In this document: positions 32,109 to 39,605 of the stretch, one piece after another
Position numbering within the stretch: position 1 is the stretch's first letter
How the letters are laid out: each line of letters opens with the position of its first letter
NCBI GenBank assembly: GCA_001898785.1
Contig: MKVE01000032.1
Location: 93,095 to 133,766, forward strand
DNA length: 40,672 nt
Reading direction: 5' to 3'
Source of the DNA: Chryseobacterium sp. 36-9
GTDB taxonomy: Bacteria > Bacteroidota > Bacteroidia > Flavobacteriales > Weeksellaceae
Position numbers and translations under genes: made by a program
The notes under the pieces: model-generated
The model's input: only the letters and a program-made list of their open reading frames with translations
The model's database searches: none
What the model was told of the DNA's origin: nothing

Positions 32109-33698
32109 TTACCTTTTCAAAAGATTAATACTCACTGTGGCCAATTCAGAATCCGGGAATTTTTTGAAAAGATTGGTGTCCGGTTCTAGTCCTGATTCTT
32201 TACAAATCCTGTGAAATACATCGACTTCTACAATGTACTGATCAGAAAATCCGTGTGTGGCGTCATAAGCTGTTGCAGCTGTCAATCCCAGGTTTTTGGA
32301 AGTGATTTCCGGTGAAAGCGTATGCAGTTCAATTAACAACAGCCCGAATTTTTCTACATAAGGTGTCCATTTTTTGAGGTGATTCAGAAGATTTTCCTCC
32401 ACATCTTTGTTGGATAATCGTTTTCCACGGAACGCAAAAGCGCCGGTTGATGTGCTGATTCTATTGCTATTAGTTTCCAATACGTCTTCCCAAATCCTGT
32501 TGTGGTCAAGGAATGTCCTGATGTTTAACAAATCTCCTAATCCAATATTATAATCTGAATGTAAATCTTCCGCCAGCTGTTTCGGATTTCCAATGTCGCC
32601 CCAAATCACTTTTGCCCAGATGTCATTCTTGATCAGATTGGCTCTTGTCACTTTCAGCGCTGCCTGGTTATAATCTGCACCAACCAGAAACAAAGGATAT
32701 TCTTCCAGGTGTTTTCCTCGCAGAGTCTGTCTTTCGATGATCTCATAAAGATGTTGCAAAAGCGCTCCGTTTCCGCAGCCCATATCAAGGATTCCTTTCG
32801 GTTGTTCTTCCAAAGGACGATTGAAAATCTCGATGATAAACTCATCAATCACTTTGAAATAGGTCAGATGTGCGCCACCGCTTCCCCAGACATTCATTTC
32901 ACGGTTCACATGGATCTCATCTTCGCCGTCTTCGATTTCTCTGATTTCTGAAGCTTTCCCGAAAATCAATTGATTCAGTTTTGAGAACATTGGAAGATAA
33001 GAAACCGTTACGCCATAAGCCGTTGCGCGTCTTGCGAAAAATAATCCGGTTTCGGTGAACTGGAAGTTTTTCCCTTTCTTGGAGAACCAACCAAGTTCAG
33101 AAAGATAATCAAGGATTTTTCCAAAATATTCCGGGTTCTTATGGAATTCTTCTGCGCTGAAACTGGCCTCCATAAAGTACTTGTGGAACATTCCGCTCAT
33201 TCCCAACTTGATGATGATTGGGCCGACTAATGCACCTTCGATATGTTTTTGAATTTGGTAATTCAGAGAAGATTCGCCATCAATCTCATTCAGAAAAGAT
33301 TTGTATTTCTCAAAAATCTGAATCCATTTTTTGCATAGATCTTCAGTCAGTTCTTTTGAATTAATGACATCGTCATCTGCCAGGAAATCGGCTAAATCAA
33401 CATAGATATTCTGATAAGAAAAAGCTTGTTCGGTTTTAGAATTCTTTGAGATTTCAATAATGTCGGATTGATTATCAAGCTGATAGTTCAAAAACCCCTG
33501 AGAAGCTAAAACACGTAAGGCCACATTCAGATAGCCTTCGTTAACCTCGAATTTTTTATTGATTTCGGAAAGTTCCAGATTGTCATTAGTTAAAATAAAA
33601 TCCAAAACATTTTTCTTTGACAAAGCTGAAATCACTGGCGCTGTAACAATACCGTCGAGATGTCTGAAAATAGATTCACGAAGTTTTCTCTTGTCCAT
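32109..33698 (-). CDS. Large class I SAM-dependent methyltransferase with N-terminal winged helix
   Basis: 529 residues from ATG 33698. The first 90 residues resemble the dimerisation/winged-helix domain of O-methyltransferases (LDGIVTAPVISALSKKNVLDF, then NKKFEVNEGYLNVALRVLASQGFL). A second helical region follows, and the catalytic domain begins with motif I GILDMGCGNGALL (near residue 300). GLGDLLNIRTFLDHNR is in the catalytic half. This layout recalls methyltransferase domains of polyketide synthases. No other natural-product gene is adjacent, so the role is unknown. The upstream TTG at 33752 is less likely as start. It diverges from ada by 130 bp. Confidence 0.8.
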   Translation of the reverse strand: MDKRKLRESIFRHLDGIVTAPVISALSKKNVLDFILTNDNLELSEINKKFEVNEGYLNVALRVLASQGFLNYQLDNQSDIIEISKNSKTEQAFSYQNIYVDLADFLADDDVINSKELTEDLCKKWIQIFEKYKSFLNEIDGESSLNYQIQKHIEGALVGPIIIKLGMSGMFHKYFMEASFSAEEFHKNPEYFGKILDYLSELGWFSKKGKNFQFTETGLFFARRATAYGVTVSYLPMFSKLNQLIFGKASEIREIEDGEDEIHVNREMNVWGSGGAHLTYFKVIDEFIIEIFNRPLEEQPKGILDMGCGNGALLQHLYEIIERQTLRGKHLEEYPLFLVGADYNQAALKVTRANLIKNDIWAKVIWGDIGNPKQLAEDLHSDYNIGLGDLLNIRTFLDHNRIWEDVLETNSNRISTSTGAFAFRGKRLSNKDVEENLLNHLKKWTPYVEKFGLLLIELHTLSPEITSKNLGLTAATAYDATHGFSDQYIVEVDVFHRICKESGLEPDTNLFKKFPDSELATVSINLLKR

Positions 33699-33801
33699 AA
33701 AACTGTTGATTTTCTGTTTTGGAAGATAAAAATTTTCCTTTAATATTGACAAAGAAAAAATACTTGTTCATTTTTCGGTTGTTGATTGGTTACGGAACAT
33801 C

Positions 33802-33809
33802 TACATTTG
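33802..33809 (+). promoter_or_regulatory. Putative -7 promoter box of ada
   Basis: TACATTTG matches TANNTTTG, with TTG at 33779-33781 about 20 bp upstream as a possible -33 element. It lies 21 bp before ATG 33831 and supports that start over the TTG at 33786. Confidence 0.5.
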
Positions 33810-33830
33810 TATCATTCAAGACAATCAATT

Positions 33831-34874
33831 ATGGAATTGAGTAGCGAAATAATGTATCAGGCATCGTTTGAAAAGGATCCCGAATTCGAAGGTGTTTTTT
33901 GGATGGGTGTGAAAACGACAGGGATTTTTTGTCGTCCGACTTGTACTGCAAGAAAGCCAAAGCCTGAAAATGTCGAGTTTTTTGACAGTGCAAGAGATGC
34001 TATTTTGAAAGGTTACAGACCTTGTAAAGTCTGCAAACCGCTGGAAAATCCTGACGAAATGCCAATTGAAATTCAAAAATTAATGGATGAATTATCTGCA
34101 GATCCGAGTTTGAAATTCAAAGACGTTGATTTGATTGAGCGTGGCTTACAGCCAGCGACAGTGAAACGCTGGTTTCTAAAGCATCACGGGATGACTTTTC
34201 ACGCTTTCCAAAGATCATTCAAAATCAATTTGGCTTTCAAGAAACTACAGCAAGGCGAGACTGTTCTGGATGTAGCTTTGGAAAACGGTTATGAAAGCTT
34301 AAGCGGGTTCAATGAAAGCTTCAGATCAATTATCGGAACTTCTCCTAAAAATTCGAAAATGGAAAAAATTGTTGACCTCAAAAGAATTGAAACACCACTC
34401 GGAACAATGATTGCCTGCGCCAACGAAAACGGAATCTGTATGCTGGAATTCTCCGACAGAAAATCCTTATCAAAAGAGTTTGAAGATATTTCGAAATATT
34501 TCAAAGCTAATATCATACAGGGCGAGAATCCTCACTTCAAAACTTTAGAAAAAGAATTGGCAGAATATTTCGAAGGAAAAAGATTAGATTTTACAGTCCC
34601 TTTGGCACCGGTTGGCACCGATTTTCAGAAAAAAGTTTGGGAAATCCTCAGAACTATTCCTTACGGGACTACCAGAAGTTACCAGCAACAAGCCGATATT
34701 CTGGGCAATCCAAAAGCTGTGAGAGCTGTAGCCAACGCTAACGGACTTAATAAAATTTCGATTATTATCCCTTGTCATAGAGTGATTGGGACTAATGGAA
34801 CCCTGACCGGTTATGGTGGTGGAATCTGGCGAAAGCAAAAGCTGTTGGAGTTGGAAAAAGCGATACTGTTTTAG
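33831..34874 (+). CDS. ada: Bifunctional Ada: methylphosphotriester and O6-methylguanine DNA methyltransferase/activator
   Basis: 347 residues. Three parts are complete. The N-terminal zinc domain has Cys34, Cys38, Cys65 and Cys68 (FCRPTC and CKVC), equal in spacing to E. coli Cys38, 42, 69 and 72, with Cys34 as the methyl acceptor. A middle AraC-type helix-turn-helix is seen in GLQPATVKRWFLKHHGM and DVALENGYESLSGFNESF. The C-terminal alkyltransferase has active Cys315 in IIPCHRVIG. The protein repairs alkylated DNA and, once methylated, would activate alkylation-response genes; it may act on its own promoter. No alkA gene follows. Confidence 0.95.
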   Translation: MELSSEIMYQASFEKDPEFEGVFWMGVKTTGIFCRPTCTARKPKPENVEFFDSARDAILKGYRPCKVCKPLENPDEMPIEIQKLMDELSADPSLKFKDVDLIERGLQPATVKRWFLKHHGMTFHAFQRSFKINLAFKKLQQGETVLDVALENGYESLSGFNESFRSIIGTSPKNSKMEKIVDLKRIETPLGTMIACANENGICMLEFSDRKSLSKEFEDISKYFKANIIQGENPHFKTLEKELAEYFEGKRLDFTVPLAPVGTDFQKKVWEILRTIPYGTTRSYQQQADILGNPKAVRAVANANGLNKISIIIPCHRVIGTNGTLTGYGGGIWRKQKLLELEKAILF

Positions 34875-34876
34875 AA

Positions 34877-34905
34877 GGCTTCGAGAATCTCAGCCTGACA
34901 ATAAT
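34877..34905. repeat. REP-like half repeat after ada
   Basis: GGCTTCGAGAATCTCAGCCT and GACAATAATG form a single arm of the dispersed family (CTTCNAGANNCTCAGNCTGACAAT). The rest of the gap to 34977 holds AT-rich CAGATT-type repeats and no gene. Confidence 0.5.
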
Positions 34906-34977
34906 GTCTCGCAGATTAAACTGATTTTGCAGATTGATTAAAATCAGCTTAATTTGCTAAATCAGCAAGACCTTAAA

Positions 34978-35349
34978 ATGAAAATTATAAAAGCAGAAGA
35001 ATTAAAAAATATAGCCAACCTTTGGTTCAAGGCATTCAACGAGCAGAATTTAGATGATTTGCTTAGTCTGTATGATGAATCTGCACAGCATTATAGTCCG
35101 AAACTTAAAATCAGAGAACCCGACACAAAAGGTTTGATAAAAGGTAAAAATGCATTGAGGATCTGGTGGAAAGATTGCTTTGAAAGGCTTCCGACTTTGC
35201 AGTATGAAGTCAATAAGCTGACTGCGGATTCTGAACAGGTTTTTATGGAATATACCAGGAAAGTGATGGGCGAGGAAGATATGAAAGTAGGAGAGGTTCT
35301 GGAAATTAAAGATGGGAAAATTATATGTTCAAGAGTCTATCATGGCTGA
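34978..35349 (+). CDS. NTF2-like (SnoaL-type) small protein
   Basis: 123 residues of the cone-shaped NTF2-like fold. The N-terminal helix LWFKAFNEQNLDDLLSLYDESAQHYSP and the segment KGKNALRIWWKDCFERLPTLQYEVNKL are typical of the SnoaL-like group, which holds both enzymes and ligand-binding proteins. ATG 34978 is preferred over the TTG at 34954. It is 28 bp from the next GNAT gene and may be co-transcribed with it and the cupin. The substrate cannot be read from sequence. Confidence 0.83.
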   Translation: MKIIKAEELKNIANLWFKAFNEQNLDDLLSLYDESAQHYSPKLKIREPDTKGLIKGKNALRIWWKDCFERLPTLQYEVNKLTADSEQVFMEYTRKVMGEEDMKVGEVLEIKDGKIICSRVYHG

Positions 35350-35377
35350 TATTTTTTATCTTTGAAAAAAAACAGGA

Positions 35378-35908
35378 ATGAGATTTTCTATCCAACCAAC
35401 TTTAGAGAACGACTTTGTAAGATTAGTTCCTTTAGAAAAGGATGATTTTGGACCATTGTTTGCTGTTGCTTCTGATCCGAAGATTTGGGAACAACATCCC
35501 AACAAGGACCGGTATAAAAGAGAGGTATTTCAAAATTTCTTTCAAGGCGCGATGGAAAGCCGGGGCGCTTTCAAAATCATTGAGAAAAATACCGGAGAGA
35601 TTGCCGGCAGTACAAGGTTCTACGATTACAATTCTGAAGACAATTCCATATTCATAGGCTATACTTTTTATGCGACAAAATTCTGGGGTTCCAAACTGAA
35701 TCCTCAGGTCAAAAGGCTAATGCTGGATTACATCTTCCAGTTCGTAGATAAGGTCAAATTCCATGTTGGTAAAGATAATATCCGCTCTCAAAAAGCCATG
35801 GAAAAATTAGGAGCGAATAGAGTAGATGAGGTTAATGTTGCCTATTATGGCGAACCGGAAAAGCTGAATGTCGTTTTTGAAATTACTAAAGAAGATTATC
35901 AGATATGA
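35378..35908 (+). CDS. GNAT N-acetyltransferase (RimJ/RimL-like)
   Basis: 176 residues. The N-terminus (LENDFVRLVPLEKDDFGPLF) and motif region (SIFIGYTFYATKFWGSKLNPQVKRLML) match the RimL/Ala-acetyltransferase group, which modifies protein N-termini or small amines. The acetyl-CoA loop appears modified: GSKLNPQ stands in place of the usual QGXGXG pattern. VKFHVGKDNIRSQKAMEKLGA is the usual closing helix. It overlaps the cupin gene by 4 bases (ATGA), so they are co-translated. The substrate is unknown. Confidence 0.88.
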   Translation: MRFSIQPTLENDFVRLVPLEKDDFGPLFAVASDPKIWEQHPNKDRYKREVFQNFFQGAMESRGAFKIIEKNTGEIAGSTRFYDYNSEDNSIFIGYTFYATKFWGSKLNPQVKRLMLDYIFQFVDKVKFHVGKDNIRSQKAMEKLGANRVDEVNVAYYGEPEKLNVVFEITKEDYQI

Positions 35909-36267
35909 AAAAGTACAGAATCCAAGCCAGTCCTTTTATTGTCCCCACAACCGACGGAAAGTTAATCGAGGAACATTGGGGTAATTCAACCAGAAATTCA
36001 GAGATCTCTATTGCTCATATGGTGGCACCGCCCAACTGGAGCGAACCGCATCAGACACCGGAGTTTGATGAGTTTACGTTGATAATATCCGGGAAAAAGC
36101 ATTTTGAGATTGATGGTGATTCTGTCATTCTGGAAAAAGGACAAAGCATTATGATAGAAAAAGGAGCCAGAGTCCGTTATTCTAATCCGTTTTATGATCC
36201 TTGCGAATATATTGCTATATGTCTTCCTGCCTTTTCGATGGATCTGGTGAACAGGGAAACGGATTGA
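35905..36267 (+). CDS. Single-domain cupin protein
   Basis: 120 residues. The cupin beta-barrel shows the first motif around WSEPHQTPEFDEFTLIISGKKHFEIDG, with His, Glu and Asp/Glu as possible metal ligands, and the second around ILEKGQSIMIEKGARVRYSNPF. The second-motif histidine is replaced, so metal binding is uncertain. It overlaps the GNAT gene by 4 bp and ends the plus-strand run. Many such cupins are sugar or small-molecule binding proteins; the role here is unknown. Confidence 0.87.
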   Translation: MKKYRIQASPFIVPTTDGKLIEEHWGNSTRNSEISIAHMVAPPNWSEPHQTPEFDEFTLIISGKKHFEIDGDSVILEKGQSIMIEKGARVRYSNPFYDPCEYIAICLPAFSMDLVNRETD

Positions 36268-36284
36268 TAAATTGATGTACTTAA

Positions 36285-36737
36285 TTACACTTTAGAAATA
36301 TTGCTTAGTTTTATAAGGCACTTTTGGTAATTTTCTATTTGCCGTTTTGTCAGAAATCCTATTCTATAGTAGAAGATTCTTTTCCTTTTGGTATTGATCG
36401 TTATTACGAGAAAAGAATTCATAAAGCCGGTTATCATGTCACAGGATTCTATTTTATCAATAGGGACTTCCAGAACCGGGGTTACTTTTCTTATTTGAAA
36501 AAATGGACGCCTGAGTTTTACAGATATGATATGTTCGGAAATATCTACCTCGGTAACTTTTAAAACCGATAACTTCCATACTATCATTACAAAAATCAGA
36601 AACAAAAGTATATGTACAAGATTATTATTGACCTTAAAAAAAACTTTTGCAGTACACAGAAAAACAATATCCAAAAACAATAGTAGTAAGAGGATATACA
36701 TTGTTATTCTGATATTTTTTTTATTACTTAGTTTCAT
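36285..36737 (-). CDS. Two-helix membrane protein with a cytosolic PH-like domain
   Basis: 150 residues. Two membrane helices (about 11-31 and 38-58) are followed by a beta-rich domain with DISEHIISVKLRRPFFQIRK and VPIDKIESCDMITGFMNSFLVITI, and a basic C-terminal helix (LTKRQIENYQKCLIKL). This layout recalls bacterial PH-like or YdbS-type proteins, but the match is weak. ATG 36737 is the only clear start. It converges on the cupin gene and is followed upstream by a glycosyltransferase remnant on the same strand. Confidence 0.65.
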   Translation of the reverse strand: MKLSNKKNIRITMYILLLLLFLDIVFLCTAKVFFKVNNNLVHILLFLIFVMIVWKLSVLKVTEVDISEHIISVKLRRPFFQIRKVTPVLEVPIDKIESCDMITGFMNSFLVITINTKRKRIFYYRIGFLTKRQIENYQKCLIKLSNISKV

Positions 36738-36753
36738 TTGATGAATCGGTTTT

Positions 36754-36930
36754 TTAAGAAAATACCCACCTCTGTAGTTTCATTTTTGCTTTTCTCAGAA
36801 AGTGGTTTTGTTGTTTTACGATAATGACCTCAAAATCATCAAAGGATTGATTCATGAGGCTTTGATAACAAGCCTTGAAATATTCGAAGTTGTTGTAATG
36901 GACGATAAGAACTGAGAATTTTTTCATCAT
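36754..36930 (-). pseudogene. Truncated family 2 glycosyltransferase (N-terminal remnant)
   Basis: A 58-codon ORF on the minus strand begins MMKKFSVLIVHYNNFEYF and continues to a FEVIIV strand near residue 38. This is the first half-Rossmann segment of a GT2 glycosyltransferase. The normal continuation (VDDXSXD, binding the nucleotide sugar) is replaced by unrelated KQQNHFLRK residues and a stop. About 38 residues of a protein usually near 250-320 remain, so this is a deletion remnant. It was found by reading the frame, since it is short. The stretch 36931-37022 holds nothing else I can assign. Confidence 0.7.
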
Positions 36931-37022
36931 TTGTGCTTTAAGAAGGAGTTAATTATTTCATCAAATCAATCCGTTTTTATTTTTTAATTTTCATTTGTTT
37001 TTATTGATATGGGATTTAAAAA

Positions 37023-37060
37023 GCAGCCGGATATGTAAACACTACTAAACCTCCGGCTGC
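37023..37060 (-). terminator. Stem-loop terminator of the small-regulator operon
   Basis: GCAGCCGG (37023-37030) pairs perfectly with CCGGCTGC (37053-37060). Read on the minus strand the stem is followed by TTTTT, so it would end the minus-strand unit that includes the gene at 37178-37399. The loop is 22 bases. Confidence 0.7.
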
Positions 37061-37177
37061 AAACACTAAAATGATGTTATTTTGTATTGCTCTGCATCAC
37101 AAACACTTTCTGCTGAACTCGCCGATGCATCTGTTATTTAACAACTTCCTTTTTCGCCTGGGATGGCAAGCTGTTTT

Positions 37178-37399
37178 CTATAGTTTTCTTATATTGGACA
37201 GAATATATAGGGTGATTACTCTATCATCGTTATCAAATTCTATAAATAATGCCATTTTCTGTCCGAACCAATAGTTTCTAAAAATATAAACCCATTCTTT
37301 TGAGTGACACAGTTTAGGACGACTATCAAGGTTTAACAGAACTTCCAGCTTGGACAACCCGATAAATCTTTCCGGATCCTCTGTAATAATGTATTTCAT
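37178..37399 (-). CDS. Small hypothetical protein, possible BamE-like fold
   Basis: 73 residues. ERFIGLSKLEVLLNLD followed later by WVYIF and MALFIEFDNDDRV recalls the small lipoprotein-assembly fold of BamE/SmpA (GLSKEEV, W-Y, then an LXIXF strand), but it has no signal peptide or lipobox, so that is only a hint. It lies 23 bp after the AraC-type gene on the same strand and before a terminator. A plus-strand ORF overlapping it at 37071-37274 has worse composition and was set aside. Confidence 0.6.
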   Translation of the reverse strand: MKYIITEDPERFIGLSKLEVLLNLDSRPKLCHSKEWVYIFRNYWFGQKMALFIEFDNDDRVITLYILSNIRKL

Positions 37400-37422
37400 A
37401 TTATTATAGATTGGAATGAAGC

Positions 37423-37791
37423 TTAGCTTTTATACTGCTTACGGAAATTACCCGGGGTCTGGCCCGTCCTGCTTTTGAAAAACTTTGAAAAGTTAGACGG
37501 GTCATAGGTGAAGGTTCTTGCAATTGCAGCAATGGATACATCTGCTTTCAGTAGTATTTCTTTTGTCTTTTCTATGATTTTGAAATCGTAGAAATAACCG
37601 GGATGGTTCCCAAATTCACGTTGTATAATATCTATAAGGTGCTTATGAGAAACCGCAAGCTCGGAAGCAATCTTGTTGAGCTCCATAAGATCAGTTGTTC
37701 TTGCAGCAACAACATCGTCTATATGCCGGTCCAGAAATGCTATATACCTCTCGGAGATTTCTTTACTCCTGCTTTTCTTTTGTTCTTCCAT
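37423..37791 (-). CDS. AraC-type DNA-binding domain protein
   Basis: 122 residues, nearly only the DNA-binding part of an AraC regulator. The two helix-turn-helix units are LNKIASELAVSHKHLIDIIQREFG and SIAAIARTFTYDPSNFSKFFKSRTGQTPGNFRKQY. No sensor domain is present, so control must come from another protein or level. It lies between two small HTH proteins and the 73-residue protein on the same strand, with gaps of 37 and 23 bp, so these form one operon. Confidence 0.86.
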   Translation of the reverse strand: MEEQKKSRSKEISERYIAFLDRHIDDVVAARTTDLMELNKIASELAVSHKHLIDIIQREFGNHPGYFYDFKIIEKTKEILLKADVSIAAIARTFTYDPSNFSKFFKSRTGQTPGNFRKQYKS

Positions 37792-37828
37792 TCATATTGT
37801 GTTTTTTTAGAATTCAATAGATTTGTAG

Positions 37829-38164
37829 TTATACTATAAACATCTTTTTCCATCTGGCTACTGAGTTGCGGCTAAGACCGAAATGCTTAGCCAGCTGGAT
37901 ATTATTAAGGTTATTCTTTTTCTGGTAGTCAAGAATATGGAGAATGTCCGACTTGTTGTAAGAACGGTATTTTTGACTGGACTTTTGAGATTCTCCGAAG
38001 ATTCTTTTGTTCAGTTCCAGGATATCTATTACAGAAAGGTGTCTTTTGGTGAGCAGTCTTTGGCATTCCGATGTCTTTTCAGGATACTGCTTATCAAGTA
38101 TATCCGAATAGATCAATTTGAAATCCGGTACTGCTTTTTTTATTCTTCGTGTTTTATGATCCAT
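37829..38164 (-). CDS. Small protein with C-terminal helix-turn-helix
   Basis: 111 residues. A charged N-terminal region with a helical segment (LSVIDILELNKRIFG) is followed by a C-terminal helix-turn-helix (NNIQLAKHFGLSRNSVARWKKMF) like those in transposase N-termini and Xre-type factors. No catalytic domain follows, so it is not itself a transposase. It overlaps the preceding gene by 25 bp. I have a recollection, not checked here, of similar short HTH proteins in several copies in Chryseobacterium genomes. Confidence 0.75.
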   Translation of the reverse strand: MDHKTRRIKKAVPDFKLIYSDILDKQYPEKTSECQRLLTKRHLSVIDILELNKRIFGESQKSSQKYRSYNKSDILHILDYQKKNNLNNIQLAKHFGLSRNSVARWKKMFIV

Positions 38165-38568
38165 TTGTAGAGTGTCGTTTTGGGAATTTTGTAACGTTCT
38201 ATCACCTCGTTTTTGGTCATTTCTTTAGAATTGATCCTTTGTAGTATGAAGTCGATGATCTCTTTGGTATAGATATTTTTGCGGAACTGCGGCAGTATTG
38301 TTTTTCTGCCGTTTTGCCCTTTTATTTTTTCGTCTGCTGCGGATGGTGCATACAGTATCAGGTGTTGAGAATATAATCTGAAAAAATCATATTCCAGCAG
38401 CTTACTCCATTTCAGCAGGATGTCTGTGGAGAGATCCTGCTGTTCATACATATTGTGCGCGTCCTTCTCTGTGCAACTTAAAAAATTGCATATCCGTTCA
38501 ATATCGGTATTGTTTTCCTCGACTCTGGTTTTTATCATCTGACCGATGTGGATGTCTTTGAAGTTCAT
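38140..38568 (-). CDS. HTH protein, orphan regulator of a type common in Chryseobacterium
   Basis: 142 residues. The N-terminal part (IHIGQMIKTRVEENNTDIERICNFLSCTEKDAHNMY) resembles an Xre-like fold. A middle region with LLKWSKLLEYDFFRLYSQHLILYAP is distinctive and, from memory, recurs in Chryseobacterium. A C-terminal helix-turn-helix (EVIERYKIPKTTLYKWI) completes it. It starts the minus-strand run of regulators and overlaps the next gene by 25 bp. Its targets are unknown; the surface-protein genes nearby are candidates by context only. Confidence 0.78.
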   Translation of the reverse strand: MNFKDIHIGQMIKTRVEENNTDIERICNFLSCTEKDAHNMYEQQDLSTDILLKWSKLLEYDFFRLYSQHLILYAPSAADEKIKGQNGRKTILPQFRKNIYTKEIIDFILQRINSKEMTKNEVIERYKIPKTTLYKWIIKHEE

Positions 38569-38658
38569 ATATGTATTTTGAATGTATTAGTTTAAGGTCT
38601 TCATTTGTAGCATCGATACAATAATAATATCTAACTTGTCAATACCATCATTGGAGAT

Positions 38659-38880
38659 ACTTCGACAAGCTCATGATGACATTGCCTTGTCATGTTGAGC
38701 GAAACACATTGAAGTCGAAATATTTACGTTTTGCTTGCTCGTCTTTCTTATTAGAGATCCTTCGATTCCGCTACGGAACTACGTTCGCAAACTTCATTAC
38801 AAGCTGTGCTTGCTCCTCATTTGTACTCAGGATGACAAGGCGTCTTGTCATGTTGAGCAGAGCGCAGCGTTGTCGAAACA
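38659..38880. repeat. Cluster of REP-like inverted repeats in a 368-bp gene-free stretch
   Basis: A first palindrome runs from ACTTCGACAAGCTCATGATG to CATTGAAGTCGAAA (38659-38719). A second runs CTCAGGATGACAAG (38826-38839) and CTTGTCATGTTGAG (38844-38857), matching at 12 of 14 bases, and ends at TTGTCGAAACATC. Another half copy (GGGTGACAATCC) follows near 38926. The whole gap 38569-38936 shows no gene. Confidence 0.65.
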
Positions 38881-38936
38881 TCTCTTGTTTATGATAGGCG
38901 CTTCTTCTTCGGCTTCACCCAGGGTGACAATCCCTT

Positions 38937-39455
38937 CTATGGCTTCCAGAAGCTCCATACAGTTCCGTTATAGACTGCAAGCTGTTTTTTTGTGGTGTCA
39001 TAGGCCATCATTCCCGGTGCAGGGTTGATGATGTTAAGGTGTGGGCTTGCTACTCTTGGCAGGATCATGGCTTTATCGGTATCGGAAAGGACAAGGATGC
39101 CGGAGGTGCTGTTGGTTGCTCCGTCTGTTCCTATTACGGTTTTCGCATTTGCCAGTTCTGTTTTTGTGGATTGTATGGACAGATCAGCCTGTCCGGTTGT
39201 ATCTACAGAAAGGTCAAACCAGCTTCCGTCTTTCAGATATTTTACCTTATGATCTGTGGCATCATAGATGATGGATCCGTTTTCTGTGATGGCTGTTTTG
39301 TTCTCTATATAGGGCAGGATGAGCCCTTTGTTCTCAGCATCGGTAAACTCCAGAGACACGGATGTATTGGTAACCGATTGTTTTCCTATTGCGATCTGAG
39401 ATTTTGTTGCAATTGCAGAGAGCAGCATTGCGAGTATTAGAATGTTACTTTTCAT
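38937..39455 (-). CDS. Secreted hypothetical protein with two related repeats
   Basis: 172 residues with a signal peptide (ILILAMLLSAIATKSQ). Two related segments are visible: NKGLILPYIENKT, IIYDATDHKVKYLKDGSWFDL, and later KAMILPRVASPHLN, MMAYDTTKKQLAVYNGTVWSFW. Each ends with an aromatic strand, and such repeats occur in surface and fibre-like proteins of Flavobacteria. No anchoring domain is evident. It lies directly after the large surface protein on the same strand, so the two may be made together. The exact family is not recognised. Confidence 0.75.
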   Translation of the reverse strand: MKSNILILAMLLSAIATKSQIAIGKQSVTNTSVSLEFTDAENKGLILPYIENKTAITENGSIIYDATDHKVKYLKDGSWFDLSVDTTGQADLSIQSTKTELANAKTVIGTDGATNSTSGILVLSDTDKAMILPRVASPHLNIINPAPGMMAYDTTKKQLAVYNGTVWSFWKP

Positions 39456-39550
39456 ATTGTGTGTGTTTTTATGTCTTTTACAGGACGGTTTTGTTTGTTT
39501 TTTATAATTGTTTTAGCTCAGGATGACGGTGTTGTACTTGTCTTATTTTA

Positions 39551-39586
39551 AGCAACCGGATGATCAAAGATTAAACTCCGGTTGCT
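39551..39586 (-). terminator. Stem-loop after the large surface-protein gene
   Basis: AGCAACCGG (39551-39559) and CCGGTTGCT (39578-39586) pair perfectly around 18 bases. The 3' side on the minus strand is TTAAAAT, without a strong T-run, so terminator strength is uncertain. It resembles the hairpin at 37023-37060. Confidence 0.5.
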
Positions 39587-39605
39587 CAAAAAAGCATAAA
39601 GAACC

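Noticed and set aside
37071-37274. Plus-strand ORF of 67 codons
   Set aside because: It overlaps the better minus-strand gene at 37178-37399 and the hairpin region, and its product has no gene-like composition.
37829-38568. Insertion sequence based on transposase-like HTH ends
   Set aside because: No DDE or other catalytic domain and no terminal inverted repeats flank these genes.
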